From: Elephas maximus indicus
Lineage: Eukaryota > Chordata > Mammalia > Proboscidea > Elephantidae
Direction: 5' to 3'
Assembly: GCF_024166365.1 (NCBI RefSeq)
Contig: NC_064822.1
Location: forward strand, 108,124,823-108,188,822
Length of the DNA stretch: 64,000 bases
A program made the position numbers and the translations under genes. A model generated the notes under the pieces. It searched no databases, had not been told where the DNA came from, and saw only the letters and a program-made list of their open reading frames with translations. Of the stretch, positions 46,900 to 59,475 are shown piece after piece. Within the stretch, counting starts at the first letter, position 1. The number at the start of each line of letters is the position of its first letter.

Positions 46900-48830
46900 T
46901 GTTAGAGGGTAGGATATTAATCCCACAAAATTTCAGGACCATCCACCTCAGTGAAATTTCTAAAGGTCCAGTGATGTGGGGCATATCGAGATATTCCTTC
47001 TAAGTGAAGGATAAGTTATTGGATCTGGCTGCTCCCACAACTAAAAAGGAGGCACAACACCCAGTGGGCCTCTTTGGATTTTGGAGGCAACATATTTCTC
47101 ATTTGGGTGTGTTATTCTGGCCTATTTATCAAGTGACTCAAAAAACTGCTGGTTTTGAGTGGGACCCAGAACAAGAGAAAAATCTGCAAAAGGTTCAGCA
47201 GTTCTACAAGCTGCTCTGCCACTTGGGCCATATAATCCAGCTGATCCAATGGTGCTTGAAGTGGCAATGGCAGGTAGAGATGCTGTGTGGAGTCTTTGGC
47301 AGGCACCTGTTGGTGAAACACAGTGCAGACCCTCAGGATTTCAGAGCAAAGCCCTGCCATCCTCTGCAGATAAGTACTCTCCTTTTGAGAAACAGCTTTT
47401 GGCTTGTTACTGGGCCTTAGTAGAGACTGAGCGTTTAACCATGGGACACCAAGTCACCATGCAGCCTGAGCTACCCATCATGAACTGGGTGTTGTCTGGC
47501 CCACAGAGTCATAAAGTTGGACATGCACAGCAGAACTCCATCATTAAATGGAAGTGATATATACAAGATCAGGCCCGAGCAGGACCTGAAGGCACAAGTA
47601 AGTTGCATAAGGAAGTGGTCCAAGAGCCCATGGTCCCTACTCCTGTCACATTACCTTCCATCTCCCAGTTCCCACCTATGGCCTTACAGGGAGTTCCTTA
47701 TGATCAGTTGACTGAAGAAGAGGAAACTAGTGCCTGGCTTACAGATGGTCCTGTGCAGTATGCAGGCACCACTAGAAAGTGGACAGCAGTGAAACAAAAT
47801 CCTCCCAATACGCAGAACTTCCAGCAGTGCACCTGGTTTTTTGCTTTGCGTGGAAGGAGAAATGACCAGATGTTTGATTGTATACTGGTCCATGGGCTGT
47901 GGCCAATGGTTTGGCTGGATGGTCAGGGACATGGAAGGAACATGATTGGAAAATTGAAGACAAGAATTTATGGGGAAGAGGTCTATGGATAGACCTCTCT
48001 GAATAGGCCAAAGAAGTGAGTATATTTGTGTCTTATGGTGACTGCTCACCAAGGGGTGACCTTAGCAGAGGAGGGTGTTAACAATCAAGTGAGTTGGGTG
48101 ACACATTCTGTGGAACCAGTCATCCTCTTTCTCCAGCTACCCCTGTCATTGCTCATGGACCAAGTGACCATAGTGGCAGGGATGGAGGTTATGCATGGGC
48201 CCAGCAACCTGGGCTTCTACTTACCAAGGCTGACCTGGCTATAGCCACTGCTGAGTGCCCAATCTGCCAGCAGCAGAGACCAACACTGAGTCCTCAATAT
48301 GGTATCATCCCTAAAGGTGATCAGCCAGCAACCTGGTGGCAAGTTGATTACATTGGACCACTTCCATCATGGAGAGGCTGAGTTTTGTCCTTACTGGGAT
48401 AGACACTTACTCTGGATATGGATTTGCCTTCCCTTCATGCAATGCTTCTGCCAAAACTAGCATCTGTGGACTTACAGAATGCCTTCTCTACCATCATTGT
48501 ATCTCACAGCATTGCCTTTGATCAAGGGACTCACTTCATAGCAAATGAAGTGTGGCAATGGGCCCATGGTCATGGAATTCACCGGTCTTACCATGTTACT
48601 CATCATCCTGAAGCAGCCGTCTTTATAGAACAATGGAATGGCCTCCTAAAGACACATTTATGGTGCCAGGTAGGTGGCAATACCCTGCAGGGTTGGGGCA
48701 ATGGTCTCCAGGAGACTGTATATGCTCTAAACTGGCATCCAATATATGACACTTTTTCTCCCATAGCCAGGATTTGTGGATCCAGGATTCAAGGGGTGGA
48801 AATGAGAGTGACACCACTCACTACTACCCC
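46900..48830 (+). pseudogene. ERV-L pol remnant: RT end, RNase H, integrase
   Basis: It starts near the end of reverse transcriptase; the palm with its catalytic block is missing. Connection/RNase H-like pieces lie at 47004-47992 ('YSPFEKQLLACYWAL', 'AWLTDGPVQYAG'). Integrase pieces lie at 48094-48830, with a CxxC of the zinc-binding part in 'ECPICQQQ', the core start 'WQVDYIGPLPSW', and later 'HHPEAAVFIEQWNGLLKTH'. The frame changes many times. Confidence 0.75.
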
Positions 48831-48879
48831 TAGTGACCCACTCACAAGATTTTTGCTTCCTGTCCCTGCGATCTTACGC

Positions 48880-49260
48880 TGTGCATGTCTAGAGGTCCTT
48901 GTTCCAAAGGGAGGAATGCTCCCACCTGGAGACACATCACTGATTCCATTGAACTGGAAGCTAAGAATGCCACCTGGCCACTTTGGACTCCTTATGCCTC
49001 TGGATTAACAGGCAAAGAAGGGAGTTACCCCAATGGCTGGAGTGATTGATTCTGATTATCAAGAGGAAATTGGACTGATATTACATGAAGGAGACAAAGA
49101 AGAGTATGTCTGGAATGCAGGAGCTGCCTTAGGGTGTCCCTTAATACTACTATGCCCTGTGATTAAAGTCAATGGAAAACCACAGCAACCCAATTCCAAC
49201 ATGAGTACTAGTGGCCCAGACCCTTCAGGAATGAAGGTTTGGGTCACCCCACCAGGTAAA
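48880..49260 (+). pseudogene. ERV-L dUTPase-like remnant
   Basis: Blocks such as 'PPGHFGLLMPLD' and 'AGVIDSDYQEEIG' have the layout of a retroviral dUTPase domain (substrate-loop GVIDxxYxGE type). They follow integrase directly. A stop at about 49006-49008 breaks the frame. The Gly of the YxGE motif is changed to Glu. Confidence 0.7.
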
Positions 49261-49402
49261 GAACCATGACCAGCTAAGGTACTTGCTGAGGGCAAAACGA
49301 ATACAAAATGGGTGGTGGAAGAAAGTAGTTCTAAATATCAGTTATGTCTATGTGACCAGTTGCAGAAACAAGGACTATAATTGTTACAAGTATTTCTGCT
49401 TT

Positions 49403-49469
49403 ATGGGACAGTTCTACTCTGTCCTGTAAGGTCACTATGAGTCGGAATCGACTCGATGGCAGTGGGTTT
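49403..49469 (+). repeat. Truncated AfroSINE-type insertion with 12-bp target duplication
   Basis: Only the last ~67 bases of the SINE ('cagttctactctgtcctgta', 'cggaatcgactcgatggcag'). 'tatttctgcttt' is repeated exactly at 49391-49402 and 49470-49481, so it inserted in this 5'-truncated form. Confidence 0.85.
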
Positions 49470-49675
49470 TATTTCTGCTTTGTTTGTGTGCAACAACTAT
49501 TTTTGTTTTCTTCACTTATAAAATATAAGACGTAAATGGAGCTAGTGTGTTTTCGGTTTTAAGTGTATTGGTTGTATCATGTTAGGTGCAAGTACACCTT
49601 TGTAACTGCCTTTATTCAGAGATCATGTATGGTTTGGAGAGATGTGTACAGGCGCTGAGTTGACATGGAGTGAAC

Positions 49676-50360
49676 TGTGATGGTTAAGATTGTGTGTCAA
49701 CTTGGCTGGGCCATGATTCTCAAAGTTTATATGTGATCACTCCCATGATGGGATCTGCTGCGAGCATCCAATCAGTTGAAAGGGATTTTCCTTGTGCTTG
49801 TGGCCCACATTCAAATATAAGTGGATGTTCTGGTTTTTGCCTGCTCTGGATCCTGCAGCTGCCTCCTGTTCATCTGACCTCCAGTTCTTGGGACTTGAGC
49901 TAGCAGCTTACTTGCAGTCTTGCCTGCTGATCTTTGGGATTTGTCTGTCTTCACAGCCTGTGAGCAAGAGCCCTGCTCTCTGACTTGCCCAACTTGGGTA
50001 CGCCAGCCCTGTGGCTACGTTCATCAGGAGAAGCCTCTATCCTGACCCATGCACTTAGGACGTTCCAGCCTTTACAACCTCATGAGCCATTGCCTTGATA
50101 TAAATATATATGTATAGGAAACCCTGGTGGCGTAGTGGTTAAGTGCTACGGCTGCTAACCAAACGGTCGGCAGTTCGAATCCACCAAGTGCTCCTTGGAA
50201 ACTCTATGGGGTAGTTCTACTCTGTCCTATAGGGTCGCAATGAGTCGGAATCGACTCAACAGCACTGGGTGGGTGTGGTGTGATATATATATATAATTTT
50301 TCATACATATATATATACACTTCATTTATTTTGCTTCTCTAGAGAACCCAGCCTAAGACA
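49676..50360 (+). repeat. 3' LTR of the ERV-L provirus, with SINE inside
   Basis: Starts 'tgtgatggttaagattgtgt' like the 5' LTR and ends 'gagaacccagcctaagaca'. It is longer than the 5' LTR because a SINE sits at 50117-50272. Confidence 0.85.
50117..50272 (+). repeat. AfroSINE-type SINE, sense, well preserved
   Basis: Best sense copy in the window: 'accctggtggcgtagtggtt' start, tRNA-like 'ggcagttcgaatccaccaa' and 'gagtcggaatcgactcaaca' end. It may serve as the local reference copy. Confidence 0.9.
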
Positions 50361-50365
50361 GCAAC

Positions 50366-53331
50366 CATGAAGGACAGGTCTAAAAGAAAGGGGACAACAC
50401 TCATTGTTTCAGTCAAAAAGCCACTTGTCCCAGGGACATAACTGACAGCACCTATCCACGGCAGAGGCTAAACTCCTGTGGTCTTTTGTTCATCTTCCTA
50501 GTAAAAATCAAGGCACTGTACTGAGGGTCAAAAGTCCAACAGCATCCTTAGAAATGGCCCAGAATGCTAAGCCATCCTGGATTATGCAGCTTTCCCTGTC
50601 CAGTTCTTCTAGAACCTACATTTGTAACATCCACTGAGGAGCCACTCCGCCCCTGAGAGAAATCCTTCACCAGTGGCTTTTGTAACTGACTGCACTTCCC
50701 AGCCTGACCCCCACTTTCTGGAAGTGTTAGCACCTGAAGGCTTTCCAACGGAATCAGGCTGAGTTTTGCCATTCCCTGTCCCCTCCTCACCTTGCTGGGT
50801 GCCTGTCTCCCTAGGAATGATCACTCAGGATCCTCTCCAGCCCAGGAAATGGTCAGACTCTCTGTACCAAAAAAGTATTTAGATGCTTCCTTATGTCTTT
50901 ACAACCAACAGAACAGTACCAAGAAAAAGGCTTTTTATTATTCTCAAGAAAATTTTTTGAAGTATCCAAACTGCATACACCCTCACTGACCCTGGGAGCC
51001 GATGCCTTGTGATGATAAATATGAGTTCCAATATTCATGTAAAGGAGCCTTTGTACCAGCAGAGGACACTCCATACTGCCTAAACAGAAGAAGCAGGGCC
51101 TGTTGACAGATTGGAAACTGGGTGTGGGCACCAGGCAGAGGTGGAAACAACCATACATGAACCCGGGAAGGTCACAAGTTGACTAATGCAGTGCCATTTT
51201 TCTGATAATAGATTGGTAGGGAGTGCCACATTCCCTCCAGGAGGTGTGGGAGGGACAAATGCAGTGACACAGAGAGGTCCAGTACATTTTGGGCATCCAT
51301 CCTTTTAACAAATAACTGAAAATTGTGGGCGCCACCCAAATGTCTCATGGGCTTCTTTACTTTCCTTTTCATCTGTTGTGAGACTCCAGCCGACTCTGGC
51401 TCCGGGAACCAACTCTACAGACCAACTTCTGGCCTCCAACAATAGTTTGCCTATTAGCCACCAGGAAAAGGGCCTGAAGTGCTCACTTCATCTCTTTCAC
51501 CTGTCCAAATCCTGGTCCTATTTCTAGGTTCCCCTCATTTTGTAGCTCCTCAGCCAACCTTCGGGTCCTATTGACTTCTCTTCCTGGGTGCTTCTTAAAA
51601 TGTGCTCCCTTCTTGGTTTCCATGACCCCCTGTTCTCTCCCCATCCTTAACAAGTGTTCCTTTACATTCTACTGACTCTTCTTTCTTTATCTGATCCTTT
51701 AGCAAAGTGGTCCCTGGGTTCTCTTCTTGATTCTCTGCCTGTTTTTAAGAGAATGAATTTCTTTAATAGCAAAATAAAGAGTTACTAACAGAGAAATTTA
51801 CACGATTCAGGGATTCACATAGCATACATTCAGATAGAGATATGGCCTTTTCTCAGCCTCCTTACCCCCACACATATACTCTAAAAAAGAAAAAAATGAA
51901 GTTGAAAATATGTGCCTCACATTCTCCCCTCCTGCTCTAAAAATGTCCACAGCCACACATGACCCAAAGCAGCATTACTGTTTTTTTAGAAATTTGTGGA
52001 GATATTTTTTTCTTGTCACCATGTTGTGGGGGACTACTGCTAACATTGACTAAGTAGGGGTCAGATTACATTAGACCTCTTTCAAAACTTTTGAATGCCC
52101 CACGATTTATGATTGTTGAGCCCAGAATCTAATTCCATACATATCACATACAGATGCGAGTGTTTTTCTGGAGTTTTAAAATATCCTGGGTTGTTGAGGA
52201 ATGCCACTATTGTACAAATCAAGGCAAGACCTTTTTTTTTTCCAATCAGAAAACTTACAAGAGTTTTTTACCTTTTTGGAAAATTGTGTCATCAATGTTT
52301 AAGCAACTTATAGTGTTTAAGTTGCCAACACAACACACCTACATCAGCCTGCATTTGTAGCTGGTCAAATACATTGCAACTCTACCCACAGAGGCAAACA
52401 TCTGTTTTATTATGCTGTCTGCCTGAGAACTTAAAAAGTTAAATAAATAAAAATGAATATTTCTACGATTACATAGTTTTATGTAATCATAGAATATATA
52501 ACATATATTATCTATGTTTTCCCTTTTTTGACAGTAAAGGGCTATTACTTTAATTTTTATTATAAAACAGGGGGCAATGGGACTTCTACCTTTATAATTT
52601 CTAACTTAAAGAATATTATTTTTTGAAGGCAACTTTTATCTATGTCCATAAACTCCCTGTTAAAATTTCCACACACGTTGCTAAAAGAACTGGACAGTTA
52701 TGTGAGACTTCCTCATGGTTCCTCAAAGGGATCAAAAGAAGGTCCCAGTCCAATGAAGTCTGTCCTAGGGGGAGTCGTGGTTCCTAATCTAAGAAAACCA
52801 CAGGCTCTGGTTCAAGATCGTCTTATGGTATTCTCTCTCCCAAAGTGATAATGAACAGCCCCCAAGGCCAGGGAAGAACCTCCCTGAAGGGAAGGAGTGG
52901 GGATGGCAGAGTTGAGCTAAGCTGAACTCAGATCTGAGAAGCAAGAGTTCCAGGGGGAGCTGCTGGATTTTGTCTTCTCTGGGGCACTAGATGGTTCCCT
53001 TAGACCCAGAATTGTGGGAGAGGAGACAGTAGTGTGGAGGGAGTTTGGGGAAAAGTTGGATAGCCCATTCTTCTCTAGAGTTAGACGAATCCCAGAACTC
53101 TGTTAGAGGGGTGGCTATGTAAAAGCCACACAGTTACGGAATGAAACTTTGGCCAGTTGTAGAAGAAAAAATGGCTACAAACTGAGGACTGCAAAGTTAT
53201 GAGCATTCAGAGGGAGCCCCATGACTTGGTCAGCCAACAGGCTGAGGGTAGGATTCTGTTCTTCCAGCTGGAACACTATGGAGGAGACACATGGGTCTAG
53301 ATTTAAGGAAAGGTGGTATCTGTAGACATTT
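50366..53331. other. Intergenic, mostly unique
   Basis: No exon, RNA gene or named repeat is firmly seen. Frames are short and unconvincing. Confidence 0.5.
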
Positions 53332-56300
53332 CTTTTTCTTTTGAACATTTTATTGTGTTTTAGGTGGAAGTTTACACAGTAATTTAGTTCCCCATTCAAC
53401 AATTTATACACAAAATTTTTCCATGACATTGGTTGCTATCCCCGCTTTGTGTCAGCACCTGCCTTCCCTGTTTCCATCCTTTCAATTTCCCTGCCCCTCC
53501 TTGTCTTTTCGTCTTTGCTTTTGGGCACATGCTGCCCGTTTTGTCTCAATAGTTGATTGTTCAAAGGAACACATTCTTCATGGGTGTTATTGTTTATTTT
53601 ATAGGCCAATTTATTATTTGGCTGAAAAGTGACCTCCGGGAGTGCCTTCTGTTCCAGGTTAAGAGGGTGTCTTAGGGCAATAGTCTCGGGGGTTCCTCCA
53701 GTCTCTATCATTCCTGTAAGTCTGGTCTTTTTTTTTTTTTTTTTTTGAGTTTTGTTCTACATTTTTCCCCCATTCTAACCAGAACCTTCTATTGTTTCCC
53801 TGTTCAGAGTGGTTGGTGGTTGCAGCCAGGCACCTTCTAGTTCTTCTGGTCTCAGGCTAGAGGAGGTTATGCTTTGTGTGTGGGCCATTAGTCCTACGGA
53901 CTAACTGCTTCCTTAAGTCTTTGGTTTCCTTTACTCTCTTTTGCTCCAGGCAGAAACAGACCAATAGTTGTATCTTAGATGACTGCTCCCAAATTTTTAA
54001 GACTCCAGGCACTACTCAGCAAACTAGGATATAGAATATTATCTTTATGAGCTACGTTATGCCAATTGACCTAGATGTCCCCAGAGACTATGGTCCTTAG
54101 CCTTCAAGCTCAGTAACTGAGTCCCACAAGGTGTTTGGATATGTCTAAGAAGTTTCCATAACTGTGCTCCCATGTGCTTTATTATATATATGAATATATA
54201 TGTACCACAAAGAAATATGTATATACAAATGCCCACAACTATATCTACAGTTGTCCTTTATTCTTGTGTACCTCTCAGTGTCTTCACTGACCTTGTTCGA
54301 ATTGAGCTTACTTTCCCCATATTGTGATTGTCTTTCCCTTCACCAGGATGAACACATGTCTAATATCTGGTAAGTGATTCTCCCTCCCTCTCTCTTCCAT
54401 CCTGGTAACCATCAAAGAATGTTAGTATACCTATTCTTGACTTTTTATAAAAGTGGTTTCATACAGTACTTGTCTTTTTGTGATTGACTTATTTCAGTCA
54501 GCATAATGTCCTCCAGATTCATCCATGTTATAAGATGTTTCTCAGGCTTATCATTATTCTTTATTGTTTTGTAGTATTCTATTGTATGTATGTACCACAT
54601 TTTGTTCATCCGTTCATCCACTGATGGACTCTTAGTCTGTTTCCATCTTTTTAGTATTGTGAATAATGCTGCAATGAACATGGGTGTGCATATGTCTATT
54701 CATGTCACTGCTGTTATTTCTCCAAGATATATACCTGGGAGTGGCATTACTGGATCATATGGTATTTATTCCTAGTTTTTTGAGGAAGCACCATACTCTT
54801 TTCCATAGTGGTCATAACCATTTTACAGTCCCACCAGCAGTGTATAAGGGTTCCAATCTCCCCACAACCTCACCAGCGTTTGTTTGTTTTCTGTTTTTTT
54901 GATCAGTTGTGGACCCTATTTCACTTTTCTTTCAATGAATATCCAGATTTGCCAGCACCATTTATTAAAGAGACTATCTCTTCCCCATTGGATGGGCTCT
55001 GACCCATTGTCAAAGATAAGCTGTCCATAGCTGGATGGATTTACTTCTGGGTTCTCAGTCCTGTTCCATTGGTCTGTGTGACTGTCATTGTACCAGTACT
55101 AGGCTGTTTTGACTACCGTGGCTGTACACTAAGTTCTGAGAACAGGAAGAGTGCACAAACAACAAAGGAAAAATACTTCGTTCTTCTTCTTCAACAATGC
55201 TTTAGCTACCCAGGGTCTCCTTCCTTTCCATACAAATTTGGAGATTAGTTTTTCCATTTTGTTAAAGAATGTTGCTGGGATTTGGATAGGGATTGCATTA
55301 TATCTATAGATTGCTTTGGGTAGTATTGACATTTTCACAATGTTAAGTCTTCCAATCCATGAACATGGTATGTTTTTCCATTTATGTAGGTCTCTTTTGG
55401 TTTCTTGCAGTAGTGTTTTGTAGTTTTCCTTGTATAAGTCTTTTACATCCCTGGTTAGATTTATTCCTAAGTATTTTATCCTTTTGGGGGCTATTGTAAA
55501 TAGCATCTTTTTCTTGATTTCCTTTTCAGAGTTCTCCTTGTTAGCGTAGAGGAATCCAGCTGATTTTTATATGTCGATCTTGTACCCTGCCACTTTGCTG
55601 AATCCTTCTTTTAGTTCCAGTAACTTTCTTGTGTAAATCCTGGGATTTTCTATGTATAGGATCATGTCATCTGTGAATAGGAATAGTTTTACTTCTTCCT
55701 TACCAATTTGAACACCCTTTGTTTCCTTTTCTTGCCTTATTGCTCTGGCTAGGACTTCCAGTACAATGTTAAATAAGAGTGGTCATAATGGGAATCCTTG
55801 TCTTGTTCCCATTCCCAAAGGGAATGCTCTCAGTCTCTCTCCATTGAGAATAATGTTGGCTGTTGGTTTTGTATAAAACCAGACCCATTCCCATCAAGTC
55901 AATTCTGACTCATAGCAGCCCTGCAGGATGGAGTAGACCTGCCCAGTAGGGTTCCAAGGAACAACTGGTGAACTTGAACTGGCGACCTCTTGGTTAGCAG
56001 CTGTAGCTCTTAACCACTGCACCACCAGGGCTCCTTGGTTTTGTATATATGCCCTTAATTATGTTGAGGAATTTCCCTTCTATTCCTATTTTGCTAAGAG
56101 TTTTTATCAGGAAAGAATGTTGGATTTTATCAAATGCCTTTTCTGTGTTGATTGAGATGATCGTGTGATTCTTTTCCTTTATTTTATTTATGTGGTGAAT
56201 TACACTGATTGATTTTCTAATGTTGAAACATCTTGCATCCTTGGTATGGACCCCACCTGATCGTGATTTTTTTTTTTTTTTGATATGCTGTTAAATTCTG

Positions 56301-56800
56301 TTGGCTAGAATTTTGATGAGAAATTTTGTGTCTATATTCATAAGGAATATTGGTCTATAATTTTCTCTTTTTGTAGTATCTTTGCCTGGCTTTGGTATCA
56401 GGGTTATGCTGGCTTCATAGAATGAATTAGGGAGTATTCCTTCCTTTTCTGTGTTCAGGCATAGTTTGAGTAGAATTGGTGTCAGCTCTCCTCTGAGTGT
56501 TTTGTAGAACTCTCCAGTAAAGCCATCTGAGCCAAGGCTTTTTTGCTGTTGTTGTTGGGAATTTTTTTATGACATCTTCAATTTCTTCTTTTGTTATGGG
56601 TCTATTTAGGTTTTCTGTCTCTTTTATGTTAGTTTAGGTAGGTAATATGTTTCTACAAATGTCTATTTCTTCAAGGTTTTCAAATTTGTTAGAGTACCAG
56701 TTCTCATAATATTCTATTATGATCCTTTTTATCTCAGTTGGTTCTGTGGTAATGTCACACATCTCATTTCTTATTTTGGCTATTTTCATCTTCTTGTTTT
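53332..56800 (-). mobile_element. 5'-truncated L1, antisense
   Basis: The plus strand starts with a poly-T/3' UTR antisense ('gaacattttattgtgtttta' near 53343) and continues through the antisense of ORF2. At 55129-55506 the minus strand still reads '[20 protein letters not shown]', matching the plus-strand L1 near 31708. It is split by a SINE at 55876-56034. It ends near 56800 inside ORF2. Confidence 0.85.
55876..56034 (-). repeat. AfroSINE-type SINE inside L1
   Basis: Antisense copy flanked by 'ttggttttgtata' at 55863-55875 and 56035-56047, a perfect 13-bp target duplication within the L1. Confidence 0.9.
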
Positions 56801-56815
56801 TGTTTTTTTTTTTTT

Positions 56816-57481
56816 CTCCATCAATTTATGTAAACATCTTCAGGCAAGGGCAAAACGCAGAAGTTGGGTCACAGTCTGTGGAATATGGGCAGAAACCACA
56901 GCCAGATTCCAAAAAGTTTAACTGCTGAAGAACAAATCAATTCAAATTCCAACTGAGTGGAGATAGTCACCTCTGCTGGGAGAAAGCTGGGGTGGCAGGA
57001 CATCTGAGAAAGGAGAATAAATATATATATATACATTTTTCCTTAGGAAAGAAACTGAGGATGATGGTTGCCACAGAGAAGAGAAACTAGGTGGTGGGAG
57101 ATACAAGAATTTTTATTGCACCGTTGTAGTTGTGAATTTTCCTCTTCTGAATATTATTACTTGGATAAGCATCAAGAATTAAATCCACACTGAGATCACC
57201 TGTGGAGGAGGTGTGGTTGAAATATTAGAGTCTAAGATTTTGAAAGGTCCTCATAGATCTGGGGGAGCTACGTATTGCTGCTGAATAGACCCTGAAGAAT
57301 TCTGACTGGTATCATGTCCTTTAAACTTTCTCCATTTGAGCAAGCTTCTCCCATATTTCTGATTTTCCTACTGTGGGTTCTCTGCTCTTCTCCCTCTACC
57401 CCTTATTCCTGAGTTATCTGATGGTTTACTCTAACTTTCAAAAGCTAATGACTCTTAAGTTTACACCTATAGCCAGTTAGC
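56816..57481. other. Intergenic, nothing recognised
   Basis: Contains a short AT tract near 57021-57035. No gene or named repeat. Confidence 0.5.
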
Positions 57482-57664
57482 CAACTGCCTGGAGCAGATT
57501 CCAACTCATGGTAACCCCATATGTGTGAAAGTAAAACTGTGCTGTATAGGGTTTTCAAGTAGATTGCCAAGCCTTTCTTCTGAGGTGCCTCTGGGTACAC
57601 CTAAACTGCCAGCCTTTTGGTTAGCAGCTGAGCGTGTTAACCATTTGCACCATCTAGGGACTCC
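57482..57664 (-). repeat. AfroSINE-type SINE, antisense
   Basis: 'agcagattccaactcatggt' to 'tttgcaccatctagggactc'; diverged. Confidence 0.75.
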
Positions 57665-57719
57665 TTATACATCTACCCCCACTCACTACATGGATAAAGC
57701 AGAGGAACCTCAAAAGAAC

Positions 57720-58800
57720 TAACTCATTGTCTCTCCCCACTAGCCCTCTTACTGTATTCTGTTATTATCCAAGCCAGGAGTTTGGAAGCCACTCTAAACT
57801 CTGCTCTTTGCCTTACCCCACATCTGATCCATCACCAAGTCCTGGTGATTTAACTCCTACCTATCTCTGGAACGCATGCCCTCATTTCTGACCACTCAAC
57901 CTCCTCTAAGGACTTGAGAGTCAAGCCTGATCATCATTTGCCTGTATCTTTGCTATAGTCTGCTAATAAGTCGTCCTGCTGCCAAAGTCACCTCCTCCAA
58001 TCTGCGGTAAGTGACCCTTCTAAAACACCAATCTGATCATGTCGCTGTCCTGTTAAATCCCTTTACTGGGTCTTTCTTACCAATGACAGGTGGTTTAACT
58101 ATAAAATACCTGAAAAAAGACATTTTCATGAACAGTATCTCCCATAGACAGATCAGATGTCTTAGGGAATACTCAAGAACAAGACAAACTGTGTAGCTCA
58201 TGCCCAATTCCTCTTCCAGTGGTAGTTAGACAAACCCTTTCACTCCTACTAGTCCAGTACATAGTAGGTTGTAATAAGCCAATAGGTCCCAAACTCCATC
58301 TGAGAACTTCTGACCCACAAACTAGAATCCAGACTCCTTTAAATGGCCCACAAAGCCCTTCTTGATTGGATCTAACAAACTTTTCAAACTCATTTCTTGT
58401 CACTAGCTTCATGCTCCTTCAGATGTTCAAATTCTTCATGCAATTTCGTTCTTCTATATTTTTACCCATATTATGCCCTCTGCCTAGAGCATCTTCTCTA
58501 CCTTGAATGGTCTTCTACCTTGAATATCCTTGCCAGCCTGATAAATTCCTATTCACCCTTTAAAGCCCTACCAGTCATCACTTTTAATCACCCTTACTTC
58601 TGTAGGTATCAGCTCTGTGCTTTGTATGTGTTCTGTCATTGCATGGGTCATATGTATTGTAATTACATATTTACATACACCCCATCACCCAAGTCTCGAA
58701 GCTCTTTGAGGGGAAGAATCAAGTCCCACTCATCACAGTATCCCCAATGATTGACCCAGTAACTAACACATAATATGTGTGCAGGAAATGTTTGTTGAAC
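57720..58800. repeat. Probable old interspersed repeat, family uncertain
   Basis: The wording 'ctgatcatgtcgctgtcctg' near 58032, 'aatggcccacaaagcccttc' near 58342 and 'ccctctgcctagagcatctt' near 58477 follows a common ancient mammalian repeat consensus. I cannot name the family with confidence. Confidence 0.45.
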
Positions 58801-58839
58801 AGAACTGAACCTGGATTTTTCCTTTACTATATTTCTAGT

Positions 58840-59464
58840 TCATGAAAAGCAAAGAAAATATTGAAGTTGTCAAGGATTTCATTTTACTTGCATCCACAGT
58901 CAACGCCCAGGGAAGCAGCAGTCAAGAAATCAAACGACATATTGCATTGGGCAGATCTGCTTCAAAAGACCTCTCTAAAGTGTTAAAAAGCAGAGATGTT
59001 ACTAAGGTGTGCCTAACCCAAGCTGTGGTGTTTCCAACAGCCTCATATGCATGTGAAAGCTGGACAATGAATAAGGAAGACCAAAGAAGAATTGATACCT
59101 TTGAATTATGGTGTTTTCAAAGAATATCGAATATACCAAGGACTGCCAGAAGAATGAACAAATCTGTCTTGGAAGAAGTACAGCCAGAATGCTCATTAGA
59201 AGCAAGGATGGCATGGCTTTGTCTCACATACCTAGGACATGTTATCAGGAGGGACTAGTACCTGGAGAAGGACGCCATGCTTGGTAAAGTAGAGGGTCAG
59301 CAAAAAAGAAGAAGACCCTCAATGAGATGGATTGACACAATGGCTGTAATAATGGTCTTAACAATAACAACGATTATGAGGATGGCTCAGAACCTGGCAG
59401 TGTTTCAGTCTGTTGTTCATAGGGTTATTATGGGTCAGAACCGACAGCACCTAACAACAACAAC
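58840..59464 (+). mobile_element. 5'-truncated RTE (BovB-like) element with open C-terminal RT frame
   Basis: 138 codons (58842-59258) remain open and read as the end of an RTE reverse transcriptase ('CESWTMNKEDQRRIDTFEL', 'ARRMNKSVLEE', 'YLGHVIRRD'). The usual 3' tail with the 'gggtcagaaccgacagcacc' block and CAA repeats follows. 'atatttctagt' flanks it at 58829-58839 and 59465-59475, an 11-bp duplication. This is a transposon fragment, not a host gene. Confidence 0.88.
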
Positions 59465-59475
59465 ATATTTCTAGT

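Larger units (their letters stand above)
44845..50360 (+). mobile_element. Decayed ERV-L (class III) provirus with two LTRs
   Basis: Two LTRs (44845-45363 and 49676-50360) in the same orientation enclose a 4.3-kb internal region with gag-like, RNase H/integrase-like and dUTPase-like remnants in that order. There is no envelope gene. A dUTPase after integrase is the hallmark of ERV-L. The flanks 'gtaac' (44840-44844) and 'gcaac' (50361-50365) look like a 5-bp duplication with one change. The internal region is shortened: little is left between gag and the end of reverse transcriptase. Stops and frame shifts are frequent, so it cannot be functional. Confidence 0.85.
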
